Below are positions 23,710 to 36,436 of a stretch of DNA of 64,000 nucleotides, piece after piece. Position numbers and translations under genes: made by a program. Numbering within the stretch: position 1 is the first letter of the stretch; each line of letters begins with the position of its first letter. Source of the DNA: Echinarachnius parma (taxonomy: Eukaryota; Echinodermata; Echinoidea; Clypeasteroida; Echinarachniidae); contig JBAMJV010010660.1 in NCBI GenBank assembly GCA_037951105.1, positions 1 to 64,000 on the forward strand. The letters run 5' to 3'. The notes under the pieces are model-generated. The model was given only the letters and a program-made list of their open reading frames with translations. It did not search any database and was not told the origin of the DNA.

Positions 23710-25239
23710 CTAATGTACCCAAAATTTCATACCAGCCCCAAACCTTCGTGCAAAGAGGGAGCTAATACGACCGAGTGCACCATATCGGAGCCGATCAATG
23801 GGTGGACGAGTCCTAGTACTCCTACGGGGTTGGGGCTCTTCCACTTCACTAACTTCACTAACTGTATCAGAACCTGCAAGGGGGTCGGGGTCAGCCAGGT
23901 GCTCAAATACTGCGCTTGGATTAACATCAAAATGGGAATCGGAATTGACAACTGGGTCAGGAGGAGCATGTACTTCGACCTCGACTTGGAAGGTATCTTC
24001 TCCACTGATTTGAGTTGGCATTGATGGACCAACAAGGTAAATTGGGACGTCGTCGTCTGCGCAAGGAATCGGAGTCGGTGGCGGGTCTTGGTTCGGGGTT
24101 GAAGGGGGACACGTGTCGTGATCTTCGTCCTGGTCGTCATCGTGGACATCGAGTGGAGGGCGATCTGTCAGAACTGAGGGTGGGGGAATCTGGCCATGAT
24201 CGGATTCACAATCGACGTCATCAACACCACCGTCATGGTCACCCCAATCTTCACTGACAGAGGTTCGCGCAATTTCTTCATCGTCGGGAATTATAAGCCA
24301 ATTGTCCTGGTTGGTTTCATCCTGGCTCGGGGCGTCCTGCTCGTGGTCATTGGACGGAGGAGGGGGTGGGGTAGGCTGGTTTGTCGGCGCGTTGACCATC
24401 GGAAGGAACATACAAGGAGTCAACAAGTTCCTGTGTACAGTGCGTTCCCGATCCGATGTCTGATCCCTGATCGCGTAGACCGGCAAATCAGTATGCTTTC
24501 GCAACACGATGTAAGGGGTAGGCTCCCATCTATCAGCCAGCTTCTTTCCACCCGTTGTCTTGTCCATGACCAGGACGCGATCTCCCGGTGAGAGAGGTTG
24601 ACACTTAGCCCGTTTGTCGAACTGTGTTTTCTGTCGATCCTTAGCTGACTTCGATTTTTCAGCAGCGAGGTCATACGCTGCTCTGAGACCTTCTCTGAAA
24701 TCCGCAACGTACTCGTCGTAGTCATTGCCGTCATCCGATTTATGTAGACCAAACACTACATCAACTGGAAGATTCGGATGCCGCCCAAACATGAGATGGA
24801 AGGGTGCGAATCCAGTCGATTCATGTCTAGTTGCATTGTACGCATGAGTCAGGCGCCCGAGATGCTCCTTCCAGTCCGCTTTCTCGGATGGCTCCAGCGT
24901 CCCAATCATATTCATGAGAGTCCGGTTGAAACGTTCCGTGGTCCCATTACCTTGCGGATGGTATGCCGTCGTCCTACTCTTCTGGATCCCAGCGACTTTG
25001 CACAGCTCCGCGATAAGCCGACTCTCGAAGTTGCGCCCTTGGTCTGCGTGTATCCGGCGTGGAAATCCATAATGAACGAAAAACTTCTGCCATAGGGTTT
25101 TGGCGACGGTCGTGGCTAATTGGTCCTTTGTTGGGTAGGCTTGCGCATATCTGGTGAAGTGGTCGGTGACGACGAGGACGTTCTCGAATCCCCCTTTCGA
25201 TTTATCCAACTTCAGGAAATCGATGCACACCAACTCCAT
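23710..25239 (-). pseudogene. Ty3 integrase core and C-terminal tail
   Basis: About 509 residues. The DDE triad is intact at D7 (CIDF), D66 (HADQGRNF) and E102 (GTTERF), with 35 residues between the last two, as in retroviral-type integrases. A GPY/SH3-like part follows (LSPGDRVLVMDKTTGGKK) and then a long acidic, Pro-rich tail ending in RRSTRTRPPIDRL, a feature of many Ty3 polyproteins. It would be the last part of pol; the frame is broken upstream at about 25,240-25,300. Confidence 0.85.
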
Positions 25240-25293
25240 CAGTTCCGCAGTGTGTATGCTCGATAGTAGTGCTCTGTTTCCTGACGTTGGCGA

Positions 25294-26536
25294 TTATACA
25301 ACAGCAAGGTAGCAACGTCTACACGTTATGCACCAGTTTTGCACATCTCTCGCCATTCCGGGCCAGAAGAATCGTTGTCGCACGTTGTCCAGGGTTCTCT
25401 CGACTCCCGGGTGTCCGACGTCGTCGTGTAGATGACCAAAAACCAGCTTCCGGTGGCAATGTGGTAGAACCAATTGAGAGCGTTTACCGGCATGGGGGTC
25501 TTGGGTATCGCGGTACAGCACTCCATCCTTTAATTTCAGACGTTCGAACTGCCGCATTTAGGATTCGTGCCTCGGGGTGGTTTCGCAGTTCTGCCTTATC
25601 AGGTCTTGTTCCCCGCTCGACGATGGGAATGACCACGCTGATGATGGGATCGGATCTTTGCTGCCTCACCAGGGTCTCGGGTGTGATTTGGTCGATAGAG
25701 GGCGTGCCAGACATGTCCGCGGCTAGACTGGCCAGGAGCTGTGGAGCCGTAGGTGCGCCCGAGTACTGAGGGGTCTGGGATTGGAGCACTGCATTGACCG
25801 CAACCTCGGAATGTCGATCTGGCTGTTTTTCTAGGGATGCTTCTTCAAGCTTGGGTGTGAATTGCCGTGACAAGGCATCCGCTGCAGCATTGGTGCGGCC
25901 ACTCATGTACTCCACACTGAAGTCGAAGTCAGCCAGTGCTGATGCCCATCGTTGTCCCGTGGCATCAAGTTTTGCAGAACTGGTGACGTACAGAAGGGGG
26001 TTATTGTCTGTCAAGACATGGAATCGCCGCCCTAATAAGTATTCCCGAAACTTGTCGACCACGGCCCACTTCAGACCGAGAAACTCAAGCTTGTGTGCGG
26101 GATACTTCTTTTTAGACTTTTGCTCGCATAAGCAATTACCCGTTTAGTCTCACCTTGCCGTTGGCTTAGGACTGCTCCCAGGCCAGTTCCCGAAGCATCC
26201 ACTTCTAGAGTAAACGGCTGTTCGAAGTCCGGGAATCTTAGGATGGATGGGCTGACGAGCTTCGACTTGAGTATGTCAAATGCCTGCTCACACTCATCTG
26301 TCCACTGGAATGAAGGAGGATGTTGCCGGGGTTTTCGTCGCCGGCCGCCGCCTTCCGTTAGCTGTGAACAACGGTGCGGCGATCTTGGAGTACCCCTCCA
26401 CGAAGCGGCGGTAATAGCCTGTGAAACCAAGGAACTGTCTTACCTCTCTGCCGTTCGTTGGACGAGGCCAGTCCGCGACCGCACTCGTCTTCTCGGGGTC
26501 CGTCTCTATCCCTTCGGCACTGATGATGTGGCCCAA
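25294..26536 (-). pseudogene. Ty3 RT thumb, RNase H, integrase zinc finger
   Basis: Read 5' to 3' on minus: an RT end with YLGHIISAEGIETDPEK and FLGFTGYYRRFV, RNase H with LEVDASGTGLGAVLSQ and HVLTDNNPLLYV and SGRTNAAADALSR, then the integrase HHCC finger with HDDVGHPGVERTL and WCITCRRC. Small frameshifts break it near 26,330, 26,080 and 25,490. The RT palm with its YxDD box is absent. Confidence 0.85.
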
Positions 26537-26629
26537 GTATTTTACCTTGGACTGAAGGAGGTGACACTTCCGGGGCTTTAGTTTGAGGCCATAGCTCCTG
26601 AGTCCGGTGATGCTGGATAGTGGCCGGTT

Positions 26630-27251
26630 GTCTAGTCCGCACTCCTCGCACGTGTATGATGGCCCGGACTTCCTCCCTTACATACCTGAACGACATCGAC
26701 CTTGGGCGCATGGGTGATAGGCGCGACCTCAAGTCATCGTCTTTCAGACCCCTCATGAATTGAGTGGCCAAGGTGGAGTCTCTTTTGGCCGGTCCTATCG
26801 CTTGGGGGTGGTGTTGCTCAATTTTCTTGATGAGGGCTTCGAGCGCGATGGCGAAGGATTGTGCTGACTCTCCGCTCTTTTGCGTGCGTTCGTAGAACGC
26901 GGAGAAGGGATCATCAGTTGTGACGTCGCCATATTCCCTCCTCAACTCCTCGAACGCCCCCTCTACAGTCTGCTCATAGTCGGGCAGATTCAGGACGAGT
27001 CGCCGGGCCTCTCCGCTAAGATTTCTAACGATCGTAGCGAACGCTAAGGATGTCGGCGTTCTGGTCGCGGTCAGGAAGAAACTCATGTCCCTGACCCAGT
27101 CGTCAATTCCAATCTTTGATTCCCTACCACTATAAATTGGGACACCCCGGACCTGTGTAAAGGCTGCAGGGCCTTGGGGAGCGGGTTGCCCGGATAAATC
27201 AATGGGGCAATCCGCCTGGGGTAACAAGTGGGCATCTTCTCTGGTAGCCAT
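26630..27251 (-). pseudogene. Ty3 gag (capsid-like)
   Basis: Starts MATREDAHLLP. It has a capsid-type segment (IGIDDWVRDMSFFLTATRTP, RNLSGEARRLVLNLPDYEQ, QFMRGLKDDDLRSRL) and no CCHC knuckle. The frame stays open to 26,358, but from about 26,640 it runs in the wrong frame through RT sequence. A deletion therefore removed the end of gag, the protease and the RT palm. Confidence 0.75.
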
Positions 27252-27259
27252 CTTTCAAA

Positions 27260-27831
27260 ATCTAAATACCTAAAATGCAATCACAAAAGTATAATCTCCA
27301 AGGAAACGAGAATAATACGTCAAACAAAAAAGAAAGAATGATTATTCGTTATTACCTTATGATCGATTCAGATCCTTACAATTAAACACAATTAAGGCTC
27401 CAACAGCGACCTACAAAAAAAATCAAATGAGGTAACACATTCACAAAAATGAGCGAGCCGAATAAATAACTACAAGAGAATATTATCATATTACTATTGT
27501 ATTAGGTATTATTATGCTTATCAGTATTATTATTATTATTATTTTTATCAAATGACTTGTCGTCTGCGTCTGTGTCCGGCGTCTTAAGTCCCTTTACGAC
27601 GACGAGTCCGCTGTCTTCGGTCCCACGACGACGAATCCGGCGTCTTCGGTCCCACGGCGACGAGTCCGACGTCTCAAGTCCCACGGCGACGAGTCCGGCG
27701 TCTCAAGTCCCACGGCGATATCGATGTCTAACGATGAGACACGGTCGTGTGTCCAGTCCTCCCCAGCGTCTTTAGTGCCAACCTGCTTTAACAGACAGTT
27801 AGCCCATTCGATCCTGCCGACTACGCCAAAA
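27260..27831 (-). other. Ty3 leader with 29-bp minisatellite
   Basis: Between the 5' LTR and gag. Four copies of a CGACGAGTCCGACGTCTCAA-like 29-bp unit lie at about 27,596-27,719. The primer-binding site is at the LTR edge. Confidence 0.7.
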
Positions 27832-29861
27832 TGTAACCCGTCCTCGTGGGTGGATTACCAAAGAATGATGGTGGATGATTGTGTTTAGATGGTAAACACA
27901 ACCTACAGAGTCTGTTGAAGGAGGAGGCAAATGAGAAGATGTTTAAAAGATGAACGACATCGAACGGACTGCCACTTTTATTCACTCAACAATAATTCCC
28001 AAACGAATCAAACATAACAACTTATTTTAAAATATACAGGTACAGGTAGTAATGTTACTTTCTAATCGTTCCCATAGGAACGAAAACCGTAATCGTAGTA
28101 ATCATCACATATCTATAATAGCGTCGTTTAAACTAACTCTTAACAGATCACAAACTCACTAAACATATACTAGATATGTATACGAGCTAAGTTAATGCAC
28201 TAATTATCAATAGCACAAGTGTCTTAATAGAACGAAATAACTGACTAGATAATCATACTCGCTGAGTATTACATGATTATTACAAAACTAAGCTAACACA
28301 CAAACCAAAATATAGACAACTATGTACATGCAGTTATACAGTTTAACCAAAGCATAAAATAAAAGGAACTTAGACTTTAGAGAGGATAAAAGAGAAAGAT
28401 AGAGAGTGGGGATAAAGGGACAGAGATCAGAGCGGGCATGACAGCGATTAATACATCAGAGAATATGAGAGAGAGAGGGGGAGAGAGAAGTTGAAAGAGA
28501 TGGAATCAAGATGGCGGGGAATAGTAAGCGAGGCGGGCAAGAAAAGGAAGGGGGGGGGGGGGTATATACAGAAATAAAGACGACGGTGGCATTTTAACAT
28601 TACTTATATCGCATAATGTATAATACGGGGTAGAACACGCCGCTATTCATTGTATTAAAATACACGCTTCCAACTACCACAGTACACGTATTAACCTTAG
28701 CACAGAATATAATCTCCATCACAAACAATGCCAAGAACATAACAAATCACCGTCTTATCCGCTTTTCCCCCGCTTCTACCAGCAGAAACAACGGACAGTT
28801 TGTTTGAGTATCACCCCTCATCAAAACCTCCTGAATAGGCCCCAATTCAATTCATGTACCCTTCATCGTGTACGGGCATACATACACTACAGAATATAGT
28901 ATAGTCTAGTAAGGAGACCTTAACGCCTCAATAGACACATCTCACATCCATGTGACATATTTTATCAACTCATATATATAATGAAAGCATATTCATATAC
29001 CATATATTAGCATTCACATGAACATATCAACATATAAACACCGTATATATAAATAACTAGTTTCTACTAGTCAACGTGTCTAATCTCATAGACTTAAAGT
29101 GTAAATTAATTAAAACCGACGGTAGTTGAATTAAACCTTTACAGAAAGCTAAAATAACGTTTAAAACGAATATATTACTTTCCAAGTTAAATGTATATAA
29201 ATGTCGTAACAACTCACTCATTTTAAGAACATTCTCGATTCAGTATCATAATCGTAATTAATAATGATAATAATAATACTTTCCAAACAGGCAATATTCT
29301 GCCTCATGAAGTATACGTACAATATCAAGCATATTATGTTAAGCATATTATATAATAATAATAATAATACATTTGATTTATATAGCGCTTAATAATACAT
29401 AATGAATTCTCTAAGCGCTTACCCCTCAACGATGAGTAAACGTCTCTTAAACATTATTACAGATTACCACTTTTCATCCCAAAATATCTCGTATAAGGAT
29501 ATGCAATTTGTTTCCACACATAAACCAAGATCACCGCATTTGTATAATGAATACAATATTAACATTTCAATGACAAAACAATAGTAGAAAAATATGGATA
29601 ATTTACCTGTTGAAGGAGGAGGCAAATGAGAAGATGTTTAAAAGATGAACGACATCGAGCGGACTGCGAGAGGTCGCCGTGTGCCTAATATTGCGTGCGA
29701 GGGGCGCAGGGGTCATTAGGGTGACCCTATTTGCATAAAACAAGGTAACTAATAACAAGGTTGCGTGGTGATAAGTTCCGCCAAGCGTTAGGCTTACACG
29801 CGGGTCAAACAAAGAAAGGGGGGATACATTATCTAGTCGCATAACCAGTCGCCTGGTTACA
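27832..29861 (-). repeat. Ty3 element 5' LTR
   Basis: 2,030 bp. It carries two segments absent from the other LTR: about 50 bp at 28,213-28,262 and about 70 bp at 29,352-29,420. The second holds (ATA)n and TTTATATAGCGCTTAATAA and looks like a small nested insertion. The 58-bp internal direct repeat is present (27,915 and 29,609). Confidence 0.92.
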
Positions 29862-30248
29862 CATCATATTGATAATATTTGTAAAACTATTTCTCGTAAT
29901 ATTGGTATTATTTATAAAGTAAAAACATGTCTTCCTTTTACTTCACTAATTATGCTTTATAGTTCTTTGATACTCCCATACTTAAATTATGGTCTTTTAG
30001 TTTGGGGAAACACACATGAAACTTTATTAGATAAAGTGTTGTTATTACAAAAGAAGGTTATTCGTATTATTTGTAATTCCCATTTTCGCTCCCATACTGA
30101 CTCTTTATTTTTTGAAAATAAGATACTGAAGGTAAAAGACCTATTTTTATTTCAACTTGGTCAATTTATGTATAATTATAATAATAACATGCTACCATCT
30201 GTTTTTCAAGAAATGTTTTTTAAAAATAGTTCAGTTCCTAATTGTGTT
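29862..30248 (+). pseudogene. LINE RT C-terminal part, after the Ty3 insert
   Basis: The frame resumes with NICKTISRNIGIIYKV and reads SLILPYLNYGLLVWGNTHE to FKNSSVPN, the usual C-terminal domain after the thumb of CR1/Jockey-type RTs. It breaks at about 30,248. Confidence 0.85.
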
Positions 30249-31107
30249 TGCCCTGTTAGCTTGAGTTCCACCTCGGTGGAAATCAACTGGTCACATTCTT
30301 GTCTGATGTTGACACTTTTATCTCTTTTGGCAACAATCCCATGCTGTTTTAACTGCCCCCTCCCCCCAGGCCTAGTGGTATCATAGAGATAATCTTCTCT
30401 GGGCCGCAGTAAATTATATGGCCACTAGTCTATGTTTGCAGACCTCTTTATTCGTATTGTATTAATACATGACCTATACACATTCAGACAGCATGTCTAT
30501 TTAAGTTGTCTGTATCAGTTATCCTGCCTGTAGTGACCACTAAACTAAACATGATTTCCCTGCAGAGAAAAAATGGAATGATCATGTATGCAGTTGCCAT
30601 GTTTCTAATTCTAAAAGTAAAACACAAGTCTCTATTGAGGCCAAAAACTAAACCAAGGGAGTAGCATTTATTAAACAATCATTCTGGTAAATGTGCAGTG
30701 AAAGGTTTTATCAATGTTTTCCCCAGAATAAGAATTCTCTCTTCCAGTCTGTACACACATTTAAAGCGTTCTACATCTAGCAAACCTTATATTTATAAAT
30801 ACACACACAACCAATGACATAACATACAGTATACTTTTACTGAGTTTAATTACTAAGACTAACACTAAGACTTCTGGTCCTAGCCGGGGTCCGACTGACC
30901 AACGACCTTGGCATACCTCCTCTCTTTCTCCTCACTTCCTCATCGTGCTGCCAGTAAATTGAGACATCAGCGCCTAGGGGCTAGTGATAAGAGCGAACAG
31001 GGATCAAATAAATTCCCCAAGGTCCAATCTGACCTTGCCTGACAGTGGAAAACCCAGACCTCTCGCCAGCGCTGAGGAGAGGTATTCCCCTAACTACTGT
31101 GTAACCT
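30249..31107. mobile_element. insert of unknown type in LINE, ~0.86 kb
   Basis: LINE similarity stops after VPN and resumes with HSEEFHLPLLRT at about 31,112. TGTGT or TGT occurs at both borders and may be the target duplication. No inverted termini, poly-A tail, RNA gene or open frame was recognised. Confidence 0.5.
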
Positions 31108-31478
31108 AATGCATTCTGAAGAATTTCATTTACCTCTCTTGCGGACCCTACTTGCTCAAAATACATTTATATATGAAGGTCCTAAATTATGGAATTCTTT
31201 AAGTAATGAAATAAAAAATGCTCCATCGATTAATATCTTTAAGACAAAATTAAAATTGTTTTTATTACAATCTTATAAACATCATTGAATTATATCTCCC
31301 ATTTACTCTTATTTCGTGCTTACGTCATCCTTAAACAAGGTCATTCTTTACTCGCGGACTCAAAATGTAATCTGATATTATATATTGTGCCTTCTCATGC
31401 ATTGTTCCATTCTATTATGCGCAAGTCTTTTTCCTTATTTTCACTTGAACCCCACTTGCAGCTTATCTTTTACATATA
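31108..31478 (+). pseudogene. LINE ORF2 C-terminus and 3' UTR start
   Basis: Reads HSEEFHLPLLRT...TFIYEGPKLWNSLSNEIK to a TGA near 31,288. EGPKLWNSL is a hallmark of the CR1/Jockey-type ORF2 C-terminus. 3' UTR sequence follows up to the foldback element. Confidence 0.85.
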
Positions 31479-33333
31479 GACCGGGGGCCCAGAGCATTTA
31501 ATCAGCTGAAGAGAGACAAAAGGTTTGATGGTCTCATCATTTTAGAATGTGGCCATGGGTCAATGAAATGAATTGCTGCCGGGTCACATCCTGTACCGTA
31601 AGCGTAGGGGGCCCAAAAAGGAGGGCCAAAAAAGTACATGTATTCAGCTGAACACCGAAATGGACAAAAGTTGGCGGATATCGTACCTTAGGGGGTACCT
31701 ATTATGAAAACAGCAATGCCAGCAATTTTATCCTGTACGGGGCCCTAGACAGCAACTCTAAAGTGCCCCATCCACGTGGTTTTATTCAGCTGAAATGAGA
31801 CATGGCTAATTTCTTTTACAATGGAAGTATTACACAACAGAGATAACCGAAACACCAATGACAGCAATTTTATCCTGTACCGGGGGTCAGACAGCAGCCT
31901 TGAAGGGCGAACGGAAACGGACCGGCGGTCAGGTTATAGTCCCAGAATGCAATTTAGTGCCGCGCGACGTCGCGGCGCACCGATACACGACTCTATGTTT
32001 TCGTATCGCTCGTTCGCGTGAGCGGAGTAATGAGTGCGAGTTTCTTGCAAGAGTCGCCTGTTCGCTGTATATTTCCCGCAAAATTGGCGTTTTAGGAACA
32101 AATCGCTTGCTATAGTGTCGTGGTCCGTCCAAATTCTGGGTTATTTTGCGAAATTTGGCTATGTATTAATCAATGTTTTGTTTGAAGGTGGACTACAACT
32201 GTCTAAGTAAAAACCCATATATATCAATTTGTTCATTATGGGGGATTTTGTATCATTTAACAGTGAGAATCAAGGTTTTTGAATGCAATTATTTCAGGTT
32301 CCGTGCGTGTAGGTGAGGGGCAGGTTTCAGTTTTTCAAATTTACGATTAAAGTATTTAGATGTCAAATTATCCACTGGATCGTCAGAACCGTGTACAAAG
32401 TGAGTTCAATGAGTAAGGGAATACCACTTTCCATTTTTCTCATTATTCGACCATATAATGTTCCTTTAACTTGAAATGTTCACACAACGCCCATGGACAT
32501 ATCGGATAAAAACAATAATTGTATCAACCACTCAAAACTTTTTGCACATGTCAACTGTTACTAGATCTATTCAATGATCTCTTGACATCTCGCAGTGGGG
32601 TGGATAAGATGACCCCCCCCCCCCCCCCCGCCCCCCCCCCCCCCCCAAAAAAAAAAAAACTGTCAAGTGTTATAGTGTGTGTATTTACATCATATGGTAT
32701 TCATTTCTAATATGGTAAATGTTTTTTTTATCATAGACATGAGAGTGAACAATTTACAAACTTGGTCTAAAATGACTACTTTATAAGGTGAACTTACAGG
32801 TTCATAATTATACACCTGAAGGAACGTCAGCTTCAAAAAGGTCACCGTACAATTGAAAGATACAAAACTGATTAACTGTAATTTGAATATCAATTTGATA
32901 CATTTATCTTACAGGAACATATGGACTGAAAAGAACATAAATCTAAAATGAACATTGTACACATGAAAGTAATACAATCGACATCTTTTACATTGGAAGA
33001 ACATAACGTCTTGAATATCCCCACAATAACTTGGACTTATAGGTCAGTATGCAAAGCTAGGTCCTTATTATGCACGTTGAAAGAAGATCCAAGTACAACA
33101 TATACTAGACATGAAGGTTACAACAGTCGAAACATTTCTGAGTTATACGTAAACTCGAATACCTGGTAAGTATTTTTACAGATTTCGGGCAGATATTCAA
33201 GATAAAGTTTGTTTATTTCATTATTTGTATGCCTATGTTCCTTTTAAATTGATGTTCCTTCCAGTTTATAATTTAAAGTCTATGTTATCGCGTTCATAAT
33301 TGAGAAAAGGTCTGTAATTTCCTTTCAAATATA

Positions 33334-34281
33334 CAGAGTGTCCCAGAAAAAAACGAAACCGGATTTCATGGCAGAAATTGTATGTCATAATGAATAATTT
33401 CTTTGATAAGATATTTATGAAAGGCTCTGTTTTTTCTCCTTTCATTTGATGCACAACTCATATCACATAATTCACGCATGACTGAATTAAAACAATGGAA
33501 ATGGAAAAGATAAATATATTAATTGTTATCAGGTTATGCGATGTTTGTCCTTTAAAAACAAATATTTTGTTTACTACCCTAAAAATTTATCTTAACGTGC
33601 AATTTCTGCGTGCAAAAGGAATTTTGGTAACACCAATTTCCATTGTTCTATTTCAGTAATGCGTGAATGATGTGCCATAAGTTGCACATCAAATTAAAGA
33701 GGGGAAATACCCGGGGTGGGGTCACTCTCATACTCAAGTGCAACCCACCCGTGTCTATCAACCTTTGAAATGGACCCTTGTGGGTAAAAGTGGCGTATCG
33801 CACCTTTTTAAAGTTAGACCCTAATGGGCAAAAGTGGCACATCGCACCTTTTTAAAATGGACCCTAATGGGCAAAAATGGCATATCCCACCTTTTTAAAA
33901 ATGGACCCTAATGGCGTATCCATTTCACATGCACGCATAATCCTACAGCCACTCCGTAGAAATATAAATCGTAGAAAACCTAGTACTGAGCTACGGTAGC
34001 TGAAAAGGTAGGTTTTAGTGCAATCACATGAAAACACCCCTTTGAAAACGCTGACGACGCCGCGTATAACTAAAAATGATACCCCTTTGACGCTTTATTT
34101 GGACGCGGGTGCATAGCCAGTCATGTCGGGAGTGAACCCCCCGCCCCACCCCCCCCCCCCCCCCCCCCTCCGCCGGGAGAAACAGAGCTTTTCATTCATG
34201 GATATATTATCAAAACAATTATTCATTATGACATACATTTTCTGCCATGAAATCCTGTTTGGTTTTATATGGGACACACTG
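33334..34281. mobile_element. mariner-type MITE at the foldback centre
   Basis: Begins CAGAGTGTCCCAGAAAAAAA and ends GGGACACACTG, with TA on each side. The inverted repeats run about 120 bp (through ATTTCATGGCAGAAA). It lies exactly between the arms of the larger foldback. Confidence 0.75.
33760..33915. repeat. ~47-bp minisatellite inside MITE
   Basis: Three to four copies of a GGACCCTAATGGGCAAAAGT-containing unit. Confidence 0.8.
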
Positions 34282-36436
34282 TATAAAGAATTTGATTTGC
34301 ATAATCACATGTAAGGTATTTGAGTCATTTATCGTTTGCATATTGACCTGTGGGACCTATATTATCATATCAATCTGGCAAAGTCCAAATTATCCAGTGG
34401 ATATTCCTGTCAAAGTTTGTCAATTGTATTACGTTCATGTTTACGATGTTCATTTTAGATTTATGTTCTTTTCAGTCCATACAAAACTTAATATGCATAA
34501 TATGTTCCTGTAAGTTCAGTTAATCGAGTTGATATTCAAAACAAAGTTAAAGGGATTGTTGGGTATTGGTCAAAGTTAACTTTAGTAACCAAAACCAGCA
34601 CCATTACGGTACAAAGTAATAGTTATAACTTCACCATGCTCGAAAAGTATACACAATTACAAACGACTAAGTAAAACCCCCCTGTTATCATTCAAAAAGA
34701 ACCGTTGCAACTCATATAGCGTGCTATTTTTCATACAAAATTGTGCATTTAATGTTTGTTAAAATAACGATTCAATAGAGATATATCATCAACGACTTTT
34801 TAAGAATATATTCAGATTTTTGTCAAAGTAGTCTTTGAGCATTCTAAAAAGTCTACATATCGCTCTGTAATTCCCATTGAAGAATCTTTTGAATAAAAAT
34901 ATGGATATTTCAGCCGTTTCTGAACCGATTGTGATCAAATAAAGTTTATTCTGTTATTAAAATGGTATGTTCTTTCGAATTTGACAGTCAGTTTTATATT
35001 ATCTCACACAAAAAATCGGGGGGGGGGGGCACTTGGGAAAAACCAATACTCAACGGTACCTTTAATCAGTTGTCTCATTCTACGGTGACCTTTTTGAAGC
35101 TGAAGTTCCTTCAGGTGCATACAAACGTTCGTTTGCATACTTATGGACCTGTAAGTTCAACTTATGAAGACAATTTTAGACAAAGTTTGTAAATTGTTCA
35201 CTCTCATGTCTATAATAATATAAACAAAACATTTATCATATTAGAAATGAATACATGTATTACTGAGATTCCCATATGATATAGGCCTACATACGGACAC
35301 TTAAGCTTAACAGTCAAACGGTTGGGGAGGGGTCATCTCAACCATCCCATTGCGAGATGTCAAGGGATCATTGAATGGATCTAGTAACAGTTAACATGTG
35401 CAAAAAGTGTTGAGTGGTTGATACAATTATTGTTTTTATCCGATATGTCCATGGGCGTTGTGTGAACATTTCAAGTTAAATGAACATTATATGGTCGAGT
35501 AATGAGAAAAATGGAAAGTGGTATTCCCTTACTCATTGAACTCACTTTGTACACGGTTCTGACGATCCAGTGGATAATTTGACATCTAAATACTTCAATC
35601 GTAAATTTGAAAAACTGACATAACTGCATTCAAAAACCTTGATTCTCACTGTTAAAATGATACAAAATCCCCCATAATGAACAAATTGATATATATGGGT
35701 TTTTACTTAGACAGTTTTAGTTCACCTTCAAACAAAAATCGATTAATACATAGCCAAATTTCGCAAAATAACCCAGAATTTGGACGGACCACGACACTAT
35801 AGCAGCGCGATTTGTTCCTAAAAAGCCAATGTTGCGGGAAATACACAGCGAACAGGCGACTCTTGAAAAAAAATCGCACTCATTACTCCGCTCACGCGAA
35901 CGAGCGATACGAAAACATAAGAGTCGTGTATCGGTGCGCCGCGGCGTCGCGCGGCACTAAATTGCATTCTGGGACTATAACCTGACCGCCGGTCCGTTTC
36001 CGTTCGCCCTTCAGGGCTGCTGTCTGACCCCCGGTACAGGATAACATTGCTGTCATTGGTGTTTCGGTTATCTCTGTTGTGTAATACTTCCATTGTAAAA
36101 GAAATTAGCCATGTCTCATTTCAGCTGAATAAAACCACGTGGGTGGGGCACTTTAGAGTTGCTGTCTAGGGCCCCGTACAGTATAAAATTGCTGGCATTG
36201 CTGGTTTCATAATAGGTACCCCCTAAGGTACGATATCCACCAACTTTTGTCCATGTCGGTGTTCAGATGAATAAATGTATTTTTTGGCCCTCCTTTTTGG
36301 GCCCCCTATGCTTACGGTACAGGATGTGACCCGGCAGCAATTCATTTCATTGACCCATGGCCACATTCTAAAATGATGAGACCATCAAACCTTTTGTCTC
36401 TCTTCAGCTGATTAAATGCTCTGGGCCCCCGGTCTA

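Larger units (their letters stand above)
21661..29861 (-). mobile_element. Ty3/gypsy LTR retrotransposon, defective
   Basis: Two LTRs flank gag and pol on the minus strand. Ends are TGTAACC...GGTTACA and the target duplication CATC lies at 21,657-21,660 and 29,862-29,865. A purine-rich tract next to the 3' LTR (23,574-23,587) and a TGGCGTAGTCGGCAGG-like primer-binding site next to the 5' LTR (about 27,810-27,828) fix the orientation. The protease and RT palm are missing. The LTRs differ by eye at only about a dozen single bases, so the insertion is young. It sits inside the LINE. Confidence 0.9.
31479..36434. mobile_element. 5-kb foldback element
   Basis: Starts GACCGGGGGCCCAGAGC and ends with the complement, flanked by TA on both sides. 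The arms, about 1.9-2.1 kb each, run inward (31,479-33,333 and 34,282-36,434) with moderate divergence. Open frames appear as mirror pairs (for example 31,821 on + and 36,093 on -) and match no transposase. It is non-autonomous, lies in the LINE 3' UTR and has a MITE at its centre. Confidence 0.85.

Noticed and set aside
26358-26640. Extension of the Ty3 gag frame
   Set aside because: It reads RT sequence in the wrong frame after a deletion.
31821-36093. Conserved gene pair (MEVLHNRDNRNTN...)
   Set aside because: Mirror copies in the arms of one foldback, with stops and no family match.
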